Positions 14,690-23,043 of a DNA stretch of 31,781 nt are shown here, piece by piece. Where the stretch lies: positions 1 to 31,781 of the forward strand of contig JAIESJ010000247.1 in NCBI GenBank assembly GCA_019746155.1. The letters are read 5' to 3'. The notes under the pieces were generated by a model, which ran no database searches, had not been told where the DNA came from, and saw nothing but the letters and a program-made list of their open reading frames with translations. A program made the translations under genes and the position numbers. The number at the start of each line of letters is the position of its first letter. Position 1 is the first letter of the stretch. The DNA is from Burkholderiales bacterium. GTDB lineage: Bacteria > Pseudomonadota > Gammaproteobacteria > Burkholderiales > SG8-41.

Positions 14690-16498
14690 TCAATGACCGG
14701 CATACATCCGGTCGATCTCCGTATTAAACTTCTCCATCACTTTGGCGCGCTTCAGCTTCATGGTCGGGGTCAGCAGTCCGTTCTCTATCGTCCACGGCTC
14801 GAGCGTCAGGGTCGCACGGCGCACCTGCGCATAACCGGGAAATTCCTTGAGCTGCGCCGCAATGCGCGCCAGGACAATCTCCTCCACCTGTTTCGATTTC
14901 AGGGTTTCGGAAGCGCCCGCATCAAGTCCGTGTTCGGCAGCCAGCTTGTTCCAGCGGTCGGGATTGAGCACCGCCATCACGCTCAAATACGGTTTGCCCT
15001 CGCCCAGCAGCATCACCTGGTCGAACAACGGGTCGCGCATGATCGCCGCTTCCACGTCGGCCGGCGGGATCTTCTCGCCGGTCGACATGACGATGATTTC
15101 CTTGAGCCGGCCGGTGATGAAGATATGCCCCTGCGCATCGATGCGTGCGATATCGCCGGAGTTGAGCCAGCCGTCGGGCTGGATCATGGCCTTGGTCGCC
15201 TCCTCATTGTTCCAATAGCCGAGCATGACGTTCGGCCCCCTGATGAGCAGCGCGTTGTCCGCTCCGAGCTTGACCTCCACGCCGGGGACCGGGCGTCCGA
15301 TGCTCGCCGGCACGTTGTCGTCGATCCGGTTGGCGGATACCGTCGGGCTGGTCTCCGTCAAGCCGTAGCCCTGCAGCACATTCAGCCCGAGACCGAGAAA
15401 TACGCGGGAGATCTCGGGTGAGAGCGCAGCGCCGCCGGAAATCGCCGCCCGTAACCGTCCGCCGAGCCGCGCCAGGATTTTCTTCGCCACCAGCGCCTCG
15501 AGTATCGGCCACAGCAGGAACGACGGCAGCCAGGGCCCGCGGCCCTGCGCGTGCTCGAAACGCGCGTAACCGATGTCGACCGCCATCTGGAACAGTTTTT
15601 TCCTGAGTGGCGGACCTTCGTCGAGCTTGGCACGGATCGCGCCATAGACGCGCTCGTAAATACGCGGCACCGAAATCAGAAAAGTCGGGCGTATGCTCTG
15701 CAAGTCCTCGCCAAGCTGCGGTATCGAGCGCGCATAGCCGACAACCGATCCCGTCGCCATCGGCAGATAATAACCGGCGGTGCGCTCCAAAGTGTGCGAC
15801 AACGGCAAGAACGACAGGAAAACATCCTCATGCCCCGGGGCAAGCACACCCAGGCAGGCCGCAACATTGCTCAGGATATTGTGGTGGGACAACATCACGC
15901 CCTTCGGCCGCCCCGTGGTGCCCGAGGTATACACGATGGTTGCGAGCGCGTTCGGATCACGCGGCACATGCCGCGTTTCGCCGCCCCCGTCCGGCAGCCA
16001 TTCGCCGATCCATTTCAGGCGCGATTCGTCCACGACATCCGGTAGCGCAGTAACCGCCAGGATGCGCACGAGACCGCCCAACTGGTCACGCACGCCGGAC
16101 AGGCTTTGCCACTGCTCCATGCCTTCGAACAACAGCACTTTGCAGCCTGCGTTGTTGAGGATGTAGGCGATGTTGTCGGGACGGTCCTGGGTATAAAGCG
16201 GCACCACCACCAGGCCCAGGCCCAGCGCCGCCTGGTCGAACATCACCCACTCGGGCGAATTGCGCAGCATGACCGCGACGCGGTCGCCGGCTTTCAGCCC
16301 GTCCTTTTCCATTGCGGCCTGCCAGCGCGCGACTTGGTGGTCCATCTGCGCCCAAGTGTAATCGCGCCAGTTGCCATGCTGCCGGTTGAAATCGCGGTAG
16401 GCCACCCGGTCGGGCGTGCGCCTGACCCGTTCGCGGAACAAACCATCGAGCGTAACCGACGCTTCGATCGGAATAACGTGGCTCGCCTGTTGTGACAT
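14690..16498 (-). CDS. Long-chain fatty acid-CoA ligase (AMP-forming)
   Basis: A 602-residue member of the ANL adenylating family. It activates fatty acids with ATP and CoA, and its overall form is nearer to FadD15/ACSL-type long-chain synthetases than to E. coli FadD. Visible motifs: the phosphate-binding loop YTSGTTGRPKGVMLSHHN, YGLTETSP, GDIARIDAQGHIFITGRLKEIIV with the hinge region, and a C-terminal LTPTMKLKR typical of ACSL proteins. Start: ATG with AAGGAGGAG five bases upstream, a strong site. Its neighbours are the thioesterase downstream and, upstream across a repeat-filled gap, the SDR and PaaG-like genes. It is expected in the cytoplasm or at the inner membrane, acting on acids brought in by FadL. 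Confidence 0.94.
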   Translation of the reverse strand: MSQQASHVIPIEASVTLDGLFRERVRRTPDRVAYRDFNRQHGNWRDYTWAQMDHQVARWQAAMEKDGLKAGDRVAVMLRNSPEWVMFDQAALGLGLVVVPLYTQDRPDNIAYILNNAGCKVLLFEGMEQWQSLSGVRDQLGGLVRILAVTALPDVVDESRLKWIGEWLPDGGGETRHVPRDPNALATIVYTSGTTGRPKGVMLSHHNILSNVAACLGVLAPGHEDVFLSFLPLSHTLERTAGYYLPMATGSVVGYARSIPQLGEDLQSIRPTFLISVPRIYERVYGAIRAKLDEGPPLRKKLFQMAVDIGYARFEHAQGRGPWLPSFLLWPILEALVAKKILARLGGRLRAAISGGAALSPEISRVFLGLGLNVLQGYGLTETSPTVSANRIDDNVPASIGRPVPGVEVKLGADNALLIRGPNVMLGYWNNEEATKAMIQPDGWLNSGDIARIDAQGHIFITGRLKEIIVMSTGEKIPPADVEAAIMRDPLFDQVMLLGEGKPYLSVMAVLNPDRWNKLAAEHGLDAGASETLKSKQVEEIVLARIAAQLKEFPGYAQVRRATLTLEPWTIENGLLTPTMKLKRAKVMEKFNTEIDRMYAGH

Positions 16499-16515
16499 GG
16501 CTCCTCCTTATTCTT

Positions 16516-16620
16516 TGGTGAGTGGTGAGCAGTAAGCAGTAAGCAGTAAGCAGTAAGCAGTAAGCAGTGAATGGCAAAGTGTGTCTGATTTCCGCTTACG
16601 GCTTACCGCTTACCGCTTTG
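16516..16620. repeat. Pair of inverted heptamer arrays (CAGTAAG / CGCTTAC)
   Basis: Eight consecutive 7-bp units run from 16516 to 16571: TGGTGAG twice, CAGTAAG five times, CAGTGAA once. Four units of the inverse type (CGCTTAC, GGCTTAC, CGCTTAC, CGCTTTG) run from 16593 to 16620 and end one base before the SDR stop codon. GTAAGC in the left array is complementary to GCTTAC in the right, so the two can pair in several registers. Confidence 0.9.
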
Positions 16621-16621
16621 C

Positions 16622-17443
16622 TCAATCCAGAAACAGATCAGTATACAGACTGGTGCCGGGGCTCACGGCATAATGCTCGAAGTCGGTGACGCCCTCCTCG
16701 CGCAGCACCGTCTCGTCGATGTAAAAGTTGCCCGTTGCGCTGCGGCTGTCGCGGTTGAAAATGGCATGGGCGGCATCGGCCATGATCGCAGGCTTGCGGC
16801 TCGCCTTCAGTATCGCCGCGGGAAAGTTCATCTCAATCGCCGCCGTGGCGATCGTGGTACGCGGCCACAGCGAATTCACCGCGATGCCCTCGGGCCTCAA
16901 TTCCGCCGCCATCCCCAGCGTGCACATGCTCATGCCGTATTTCGCCATGGTATACGCAACGTGGTCCTTGAACCAGCGTGCGCTCATGTTGAGCGGCGGC
17001 GCCAGATTGAGAACGTGCGGGTTCCTGCCCTTCGCCAGATAGGGAATGCATACCTGAGAGCACACAAAGGTACCGCGCACGTTGACGCCGAACATCAGAT
17101 CAAAGCGCTTGATCGGCGTCGCCAGCGTGCCGGCGAGCAGGATCGCGCTCGCATTGTTGACCAGGATGTCGATTCCGCCGAAAGTCGCTGCCGCCTCGCG
17201 GACGGCCTGCTGCACGGCGTCCTCATCGCGCACGTCGAGCCGGATCGGCAGCGCCTTGCCCCCGGCGGCCTCCACTTCCTGCGCAACGCTGTGTATCGTG
17301 CCCGGAAGCCGGGGATGCGGCTCGGCGGTCTTGGCGGTTATCACGACGTTGGCGCCATCGCGAGCGCACCTGAGCGCAATTTCGCGGCCGATGCCGCGGC
17401 TGGCGCCGGTGATGAAGATGGTTTTGCCCCGCAAATCTCCCAT
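16622..17443 (-). CDS. Short-chain dehydrogenase, HSDL2-like
   Basis: A 273-residue Rossmann-fold SDR. The cofactor site is TGASRGIG (residues 12-19), with NNAS at about 96-99 and a catalytic Tyr164-x-x-x-Lys168 (YTMAK). The region around HVLNLAPPLNMSARWFKDHVAYTMAKYG resembles hydroxysteroid dehydrogenase-like protein 2. As I recall that family, the residue before PPL is Ser, whereas here it is Ala148, so the active site may be altered. The substrate is unknown; HSDL2-type SDRs are linked to lipid metabolism, and the position between a crotonase and a long-chain acyl-CoA ligase agrees. Start: ATG with AAGGA about eight bases upstream. There is no SCP2 domain, unlike animal HSDL2. Confidence 0.88.
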   Translation of the reverse strand: MGDLRGKTIFITGASRGIGREIALRCARDGANVVITAKTAEPHPRLPGTIHSVAQEVEAAGGKALPIRLDVRDEDAVQQAVREAAATFGGIDILVNNASAILLAGTLATPIKRFDLMFGVNVRGTFVCSQVCIPYLAKGRNPHVLNLAPPLNMSARWFKDHVAYTMAKYGMSMCTLGMAAELRPEGIAVNSLWPRTTIATAAIEMNFPAAILKASRKPAIMADAAHAIFNRDSRSATGNFYIDETVLREEGVTDFEHYAVSPGTSLYTDLFLD

Positions 17444-17487
17444 TCGACTGTTCCTTGTTGTTTCGTTCGTCGCCGATCCGCAACCCG

Positions 17488-17576
17488 GTAAGGCGTCAGG
17501 CGTGAGGCGATAGGGACAGCTTACCGAGTTTCGACTTTTTTCCCCTCGCTTCTTAACTCCTCACGCCTCACTCGCC
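17488..17576. repeat. Pair of inverted heptamer arrays (GTGAGGC / CCTCACG)
   Basis: The left array has four units (GTAAGGC, GTCAGGC, GTGAGGC, GATAGGG; 17488-17515). The right array has CTTAACT, CCTCACG, CCTCACT plus a part unit (17552-17576). The arms are complementary at GTGAGGCG/CGCCTCAC. The right array contains the TGA stop of the PaaG-like gene (complement of TCA at 17568-17570). Confidence 0.8.
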
Positions 17577-18353
17577 CTTGAAAACCGGCTTGCGCTTCTC
17601 GACAAACGCCGTCACGCCCTCGGCGAAATCCCGGGTCCCGGCGCAGCGCGCGAACGCCTGCGCCTCGGCTTCGAGCTGCGCTTCGAGCAAACCATCGCAG
17701 GCCCGGTTCGCCAGCGCCTTGGTTTCACCATAGGCGATAGTCGGGCCGACGGCAAGGCGTGCGACGAATTTTTGCGTTTCGCTTTCCAGTTCCGGCGCCG
17801 GCACGACGCGGTTGACGAGCCCGAGGCCGCGCATGGTCTCGGCGTCGACCGCCTCAGACAGCAGCAGCAACTCCATTGCTCTCTGGTAGCCGATCAATCG
17901 TGGCAGGAAAAAGGTACTGCCGCCGTCAGGACTGGCGCCGATCCTGCTGTAAGCCATCATAAACTGGGTGTCGGCCGCGGCCATCACAAAGTCCGAGGCC
18001 GCCGCCAGGCTCATGCCGGCACCGGCCGCCGCACCGTGCACGCTCGCCACCACCGGCTTCATCGCGCGCCGCAGCGCCAGGATTGCGCGATGCAGCTCGC
18101 CTGCCAGCCCGATCACCATTCCCGGCGCGCGCGCAAGATTCGCGTGAAAGAACGCCACATCGCCGCCGGCGAGGAACGCCGGTCCCGCGCCGCGCAGCAA
18201 TATCACCCGCACATTGCGGTCGCGCTCCGCCTGCTCACAAACTTCCCGCAGCCGCACGATCATCTCCGCATCGAGCGCATTCATCACCCGCGGACGATTA
18301 AGCGTGATCGTCGCCACGCCGTCCGTCACCGTATAGAGCACGCTCCCGCTCAT
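17568..18353 (-). CDS. Crotonase-fold enoyl-CoA hydratase/isomerase, PaaG-like
   Basis: A 261-residue crotonase superfamily enzyme. The oxyanion-hole blocks are AGPAFLAGGDVAFF and VHGAAAGAGMSLAAASD. At the two usual hydratase Glu positions it has Met114/Ser115 and Asp143 (in GASPDGG). The lone Asp is the pattern of PaaG and related enoyl-CoA isomerases, so delta3-delta2-enoyl-CoA isomerisation is more likely than hydration (inference from known PaaG residues). Such an activity is needed to degrade unsaturated fatty acids. The ATG at 18353 is chosen because the family starts there; the frame is open to 18509, but that part is translated repeat DNA. No clear Shine-Dalgarno precedes it. The stop codon is inside a heptamer array. 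Confidence 0.9.
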   Translation of the reverse strand: MSGSVLYTVTDGVATITLNRPRVMNALDAEMIVRLREVCEQAERDRNVRVILLRGAGPAFLAGGDVAFFHANLARAPGMVIGLAGELHRAILALRRAMKPVVASVHGAAAGAGMSLAAASDFVMAAADTQFMMAYSRIGASPDGGSTFFLPRLIGYQRAMELLLLSEAVDAETMRGLGLVNRVVPAPELESETQKFVARLAVGPTIAYGETKALANRACDGLLEAQLEAEAQAFARCAGTRDFAEGVTAFVEKRKPVFKGE

Positions 18354-18380
18354 AAGCGCAACAACCCAAAAAGCGTTAAC

Positions 18381-18455
18381 CGCAGATAAACGCCGATTAA
18401 CGCCGATAAAACCCCCGGATTGTTCGCCTTTGATTTCATCTGCGTTTATCGGCGT
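18381..18455. repeat. Inverted repeat with 10-bp period (AACGCCGAT type)
   Basis: The left side has CGCAGAT followed by tandem AACGCCGATT/AACGCCGATA units. The right side has ATCTGCGTTTATCGGCGT. The 11-bp arms ACGCCGATAAA (18400-18410) and TTTATCGGCGT (18445-18455) are exact complements. The element fills the gap just upstream of the PaaG-like start. Confidence 0.75.
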
Positions 18456-18574
18456 ACCCCTCAAGCACCCGTCGAGCGGGTATTGCGAAGAACGGGCTAT
18501 TTTCAGCACTCCTTTTTTTCAATACCCTTTTGAGGGGTACTTGAGGGGTGTATTGAGAAGAAGGGTATTGAAAA
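18456..18574. repeat. Composite GGGTATTG/CCCTCAAG repeat block
   Basis: Exact 14-bp arms TTTTCAATACCCTT (18516-18529) and AAGGGTATTGAAAA (18561-18574) enclose two copies of TTGAGGGGT. To the left, ACCCCTCAAG and GGGTATTGCGAAGAACGGG repeat the same words in both orientations. It lies between the FadE stop (18602) and the PaaG-like gene. No T-tract was found beyond either arm. Confidence 0.75.
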
Positions 18575-18601
18575 GAATTCATTAGCGGTTGAACAGCATT
18601 T

Positions 18602-21100
18602 TCACGCCGTCTTGCGCAGCGCCTCGAACGTCACCGGCTCGGTAGTCTGATAAATTTCGGTCTTGCCGAAATCCTGCGGGAAATCGTCAACCATGATGGC
18701 CTTGCGCCGCAACCGCTTCGCGCGCTCGAGGATTTCGGCTTCGGCGCGGCTGATCACCCCCTTGTCGAGCGCCTGCTCGGCCAGTTCGTCCGCAAACCTT
18801 CCGGCTATCGTGCCGGCTTTGTGCGCCGCGCGGATTTTCGCTTCCACGTCTTCGGCTGCAATCACTGCGCGCAGCGCGGCTTCCAATACCCCGACAGGGT
18901 CATTCTCGTCTTGCGACACAAAGATGCCGCCGGTCAGGCGCTCGCGCGCCGGATTGGGCACCAGCAGCAGATTGACGACCCGACTGCCGAGTTCGTCGCG
19001 CGGCGGGCTGAACTCCCGGCCATAAGGCAGGATAAGGGGAAATATCACGCCCCGCAGCGTCCATGCAATGAAGCGATTGGGCAGATTCTCGAACAGGCCG
19101 AAGAACGCCTCCTCGATCTTGTGCAGCGCGTCCTGCATCGCCCAGTGCAGCAACGGCAAGTCCTCCGCCGGCCGGCCGTCGTCTTCGTAGCGCTTGAGCA
19201 CGCTGGACGCGAGATAGAGCTGGCTCAGGATATCGCCCAGCCGCGCCGACAGCCGCTCGCGGCGCTTCAATGCCCCGCCCAGCACCAGCATCGCCACGTC
19301 CGCCATCAGCGCAAACCCGCTGGAAAGACGCGTGAGCTGCTGGTAATAGCGCCGGGTATGCGCGTCCCCGGGCACGCTCACGAAGCGCGCCCGGGTCAGT
19401 CCCAGCCAGAACGCGCGCGCCTCGTTGGTCACGACAAAAGCGAGATGCCCGAAGAATGCGGCGTCGAAATCGGCGAGCGCCTTCCGCGGATCGGGTTCCC
19501 GCGTCGCGGCGATTTCCTTGAGCACGTACGGATGGCCACGGATCGCACCCTGGCCGAAAATGATCATGGAACGCGTCAGGATGTTGGCGCCCTCGACCGT
19601 GATCGCGATCGGCATCTGCTGATAGCCGCGCGCGAGGTAGTTGCTGGGGCCCATGCAAATGCCCTTGCCGCCGTGCACGTCCATCGCGTCGTTGATCACC
19701 TGGCGGGCGCGCTCGGTCAAGTGATATTTGACGATCGCCGACACCACCGAAGGCTTCTCGCCCAGATCGACTGCGCCCGCGGTCATCACCCGCGCGGCGT
19801 CCATGAGGTAGGTGTTGCCGCCGATGCGCGCCAGCGCCTCCTCCACGCCTTCGAAGCGGCCGATCGACGTCTTGAACTGGGTGCGCACACGGCCATAGGC
19901 GCCGGTCGTCAGCGCGCACAGCTTGGCCATGCCCAGGCTGTTCGCGGGCAGCGAGATCGAGCGTCCGGCGGCCAGCGAGTTCATCAGCATTTTCCAGCCC
20001 TGCCCGGCATAATCGCCGCCGCCGATGATGTAATCCAGCGGAATGAACACGTCCTTGCCCCAGGTCGGACCATTCATGAATACCGCGTTCAACGGCAGAT
20101 GGCGGCGCCCGATGTGCACGCCGGGCGTCTTGATCGGAATCAGCGCCAGCGTGATGCCGACGTCTTCCGCCTTGCCCAGTATGCGCTCGGGATCATAGAG
20201 GCGGAAAGCCAGGCCGAGCAGGGTGGCGATCGGACCCAGCGTGATGTAGCGCTTTTCCCAGGTCACGCGGATGCCCGGCACGTCTTTCCTGCCTTCCCAT
20301 TCGCCGCGGCAGACGATGCCGAAATCGGGAATGCCGCCCGCGTCGGAGCCCGCTTCGGGGCTGGTCAGCGCAAAGCACGGGATCTCGAGCCCCTTGGCAA
20401 GCCTGGGCAGGTAGTAGTCTTTCTGCTCTTTCGTGCCGTAGTGCAGCAGCAGTTCGGCGGGCCCGAGCGAGTTGGGCACCATCACCGATATGGCGGCGGT
20501 GCCGCTGCGCGAAGTGAGCTTCATGATCACCTCGGAATGCGCGAGCGCCGAGAACCCCAGGCCGCCATATTCCCTGGGGATGATCATGCCGAAAAAACCC
20601 TGGTCCTTGAGGAACTGCCACATATGCGGCGGCAGGTCATAGAGCTCGTGCGTGATCTCCCACTCGTTGCTCATCCGGCACAGCTCCTCGACCGGCCCGT
20701 CGAGAAACGCGCGCTCCTCGGCGGAAAGCGTCGGCTTGGGGAAAGACAGCAGCCTGTTCCAGTCGGGGCTGCCGCTGAAGAGCTCGCCCTCCCACCACAC
20801 GGTGCCGGCCTCGAGCGCCTCCTGCTCGGTCTGGGAAACCTGCGGCAGGATTTTCCGGAACAGATTAAGCAGCGGGCGGCTTACCACCGCGCGGCGGATC
20901 GGCGTCGGATTCATGAGCAACGCGACGACGACAAAAACGGCCCACAGGACGTAAAGCAAGGGCTGGGGCCAGCCCGAGTAGGCCGTAAGCAGGCCCAGGC
21001 CGATTGCGGCTACGATCGTCCACGCCCCGGCCGGCAGGCGGTGATAGGCGAAAGTCCAGATGACCGCGATTGTGGCAAGAACGATCAGCAACGCGTTCAT
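18602..21100 (-). CDS. fadE: Acyl-CoA dehydrogenase FadE
   Basis: An 832-residue FadE-type acyl-CoA dehydrogenase (E. coli FadE is 814). It makes trans-2-enoyl-CoA and gives electrons to ETF. The order is two N-terminal membrane helices (about residues 1-65, beginning MNALLIVLATIAVIW), an acyl-CoA dehydrogenase core with GFFGMIIPREYGGLGFS, CFALTSPEAGSDAGG and VHGGKGICMGPSNYLARGYQ, and a long FadE-specific C-terminal domain. The ATG at 21100 is chosen because the hydrophobic helix starts there; a start at 21136 would add twelve residues. The Shine-Dalgarno is weak (AGGTG). It follows the other acyl-CoA dehydrogenase by 143 bp, with no hairpin in the gap, so the two are probably co-transcribed. 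Confidence 0.94.
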   Translation of the reverse strand: MNALLIVLATIAVIWTFAYHRLPAGAWTIVAAIGLGLLTAYSGWPQPLLYVLWAVFVVVALLMNPTPIRRAVVSRPLLNLFRKILPQVSQTEQEALEAGTVWWEGELFSGSPDWNRLLSFPKPTLSAEERAFLDGPVEELCRMSNEWEITHELYDLPPHMWQFLKDQGFFGMIIPREYGGLGFSALAHSEVIMKLTSRSGTAAISVMVPNSLGPAELLLHYGTKEQKDYYLPRLAKGLEIPCFALTSPEAGSDAGGIPDFGIVCRGEWEGRKDVPGIRVTWEKRYITLGPIATLLGLAFRLYDPERILGKAEDVGITLALIPIKTPGVHIGRRHLPLNAVFMNGPTWGKDVFIPLDYIIGGGDYAGQGWKMLMNSLAAGRSISLPANSLGMAKLCALTTGAYGRVRTQFKTSIGRFEGVEEALARIGGNTYLMDAARVMTAGAVDLGEKPSVVSAIVKYHLTERARQVINDAMDVHGGKGICMGPSNYLARGYQQMPIAITVEGANILTRSMIIFGQGAIRGHPYVLKEIAATREPDPRKALADFDAAFFGHLAFVVTNEARAFWLGLTRARFVSVPGDAHTRRYYQQLTRLSSGFALMADVAMLVLGGALKRRERLSARLGDILSQLYLASSVLKRYEDDGRPAEDLPLLHWAMQDALHKIEEAFFGLFENLPNRFIAWTLRGVIFPLILPYGREFSPPRDELGSRVVNLLLVPNPARERLTGGIFVSQDENDPVGVLEAALRAVIAAEDVEAKIRAAHKAGTIAGRFADELAEQALDKGVISRAEAEILERAKRLRRKAIMVDDFPQDFGKTEIYQTTEPVTFEALRKTA

Positions 21101-21243
21101 GATTGCACACCTGTGAAGAGCGGCCGGAAAGTGCACCGAGCGGGTTGTTATTACTTACATTTTCACGCCGCTTGGCGCAACGGCACAGCACATAATGCCA
21201 GCATACACGGCCGCGATTACCGCAGCAATGCGACCTGGAAAAG

Positions 21244-23031
21244 CTAGAATCCGGCAGGATCGAGCGCGAGCACGCTGTCCGCGCCGTTCACCACGGTGTG
21301 CCCGAGCGCGGCCGCCTGCGGCAGGATGTGGTCGGCGTAGAAGCGCGCGGTGACGAGCTTGGCGCGATAAAAGTCGGCATCGCCCTCTTTGGCTTCGAGC
21401 CGCGACTGCGCGATCAGCGCTGCGCGCGCCATCTGCCAGCCGCCGGCGACGATGCCGAAAAGTTTCAGATAGGGCACCGCGCACGCCGCCGCGGCTTTTG
21501 CATCTGCGGGATAAGTCGCAACCAGCCAGTCGGTCGCTTCTTCCACGGCCCGCATGCCGGCCGTGAGCGACGCGCGGATCGCAGCGAGTTCCGCGTGCTT
21601 TGCCAGTTCACCGTCGACGGCGCGCATCGCGGCAATCACCGCTTTGGCGGTTGCACCCTGCTCGAACGCGACCTTGCGACCGATGAGATCGTTGGCCTGG
21701 ATGCCGGTCGTGCCTTCGTAGATCGTGGTAATGCGCGCATCGCGCAGGAATTGCGCGGCGCCGGTTTCCTCGACGAAACCCATGCCGCCGTGGACCTGGA
21801 TGCCGGTGGTGGCGACTTCCACGCTCTGCTCGGTGCACCAGCCCTTGACGATGGGCGTCAGAAGATCGATCAGCGCCTGGTGTCTGCGGCGCTCCTGCTC
21901 GTCAGGGTGGCGCTTGGCGCGGTCGAGCACTGCCGCAGCAAAATAGGCGAGCGCACGCATCGCTTCGGTCTGCGCTTTCATCGACATCAGCATGCGCCGC
22001 ACGTCGGGGTGATGGATGATGGTCACGCGGTCGCCGCTTCTCTGGCCGATTTCGCGTCCCTGCACGCGCGTCTTCGCGTATTCGAGCGCATGCTGATAGG
22101 CGCGTTCCGCCAGCGCCACGCCCTCCATGCCGACGCCGAGCCGCGCATGGTTCATCATGGTGAACATGTACTCGAGGCCGCGGTTTTCCTCGCCGACCAG
22201 GAAACCTACCGCGCCCTTGCCGTCGCCGTAAGCCAGCACGCAGGTAGGGCTCGCGTGGATGCCGAGCTTGTGCTCGAGCGACACGCATCTGACGTCGTTT
22301 CTTTCGCCCAGGCTGCCGTCGGCATTCACCAGAAACTTCGGCACGATGAACAGCGAAATTCCCTTCACGCCCTCCGGCGCGCCGGGTGTGCGCGCCAGCA
22401 CAAGGTGGATGATGTTCTCCGCCATGTCGTGCTCGCCCCAGGTGATGAAAATCTTGGTGCCGTGGATGCGATAGTGATCGCCCTCGGGCACGGCGCGCGT
22501 GCGCACCGCGGAGAGATCCGAGCCGGCCTGCGGCTCGGTGAGATTCATGGTGCCGGCCCACTCGCCGGCGGTCAGTCTGGGCAGGTAGGTTTTCTGCTGT
22601 TGCGGCGTGCCGTGAACGTGCAGCGCCTCCAGCACGCCGGAAGTGAGCATGGGGCACAGGCAGAACGCCATGTTGGCGCTGTTCCACATCTCCTGCACCG
22701 GCATGGCGACGATGTGCGGCAGCCCCTGCCCGCCGAACTCCGGCTGTCCCGACAGGCCGTTCCAGCCGGCTTCGATGAACTGCCTGTAAGCTTTGTCGAA
22801 GCCGTCAGGCACGATGACCTTGCCGTCGGCGAGCCGCGCGCCCTGCCTGTCGCCGCTGCGGTTCAGGGGATCGAGCACTTCCTGCGCGAATTTCGCCGCT
22901 TCGGCGAGCACCGCGTCGACCAGCCCGGCGCTGACCTCCCCGCAGCCCGGCAGCGCCGCGACCTCGTCGAGGCCCACCAGTTCCTTGATCGCGAACTGCA
23001 TGTCCTTAAGCGGAGCGCTATACGTGGACAT
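21244..23031 (-). CDS. Acyl-CoA dehydrogenase with extra C-terminal domain, DmdC-like
   Basis: A 595-residue acyl-CoA dehydrogenase of the large, roughly 600-residue class that includes DmdC and FadE5-like proteins. Seen: a short N-terminal DUF-type helix region, SGQPEFGGQGLP, MNLTEPQAGSDLSAVRT (FAD contact), FITWGEHDM, QVHGGMGFVEETGAAQFLRDARI, and IYEGTTGIQANDL with the likely catalytic Glu at about residue 439. It then has a C-terminal helical extension of about 150 residues. The class oxidises acyl-CoAs of varied length or methylthiopropionyl-CoA, and the substrate cannot be fixed here. Start: ATG with GAGGTGA five bases upstream. It follows etfA by 106 bp of repeat-filled DNA, an arrangement that suits direct electron transfer to EtfAB. 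Confidence 0.93.
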   Translation of the reverse strand: MSTYSAPLKDMQFAIKELVGLDEVAALPGCGEVSAGLVDAVLAEAAKFAQEVLDPLNRSGDRQGARLADGKVIVPDGFDKAYRQFIEAGWNGLSGQPEFGGQGLPHIVAMPVQEMWNSANMAFCLCPMLTSGVLEALHVHGTPQQQKTYLPRLTAGEWAGTMNLTEPQAGSDLSAVRTRAVPEGDHYRIHGTKIFITWGEHDMAENIIHLVLARTPGAPEGVKGISLFIVPKFLVNADGSLGERNDVRCVSLEHKLGIHASPTCVLAYGDGKGAVGFLVGEENRGLEYMFTMMNHARLGVGMEGVALAERAYQHALEYAKTRVQGREIGQRSGDRVTIIHHPDVRRMLMSMKAQTEAMRALAYFAAAVLDRAKRHPDEQERRRHQALIDLLTPIVKGWCTEQSVEVATTGIQVHGGMGFVEETGAAQFLRDARITTIYEGTTGIQANDLIGRKVAFEQGATAKAVIAAMRAVDGELAKHAELAAIRASLTAGMRAVEEATDWLVATYPADAKAAAACAVPYLKLFGIVAGGWQMARAALIAQSRLEAKEGDADFYRAKLVTARFYADHILPQAAALGHTVVNGADSVLALDPAGF

Positions 23032-23043
23032 GCTTCACCTCTG

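Noticed and set aside
16516..16571. Possible CRISPR array
   Set aside because: The units are 7 bp and contiguous without spacers; no cas gene is present.
18821..21247. 808-codon open frame on the plus strand opposite fadE
   Set aside because: It is the antisense of a clear FadE gene, rich in Arg, His, Gln and Ala as expected for the complement of GC-rich codons, and shows no domain.
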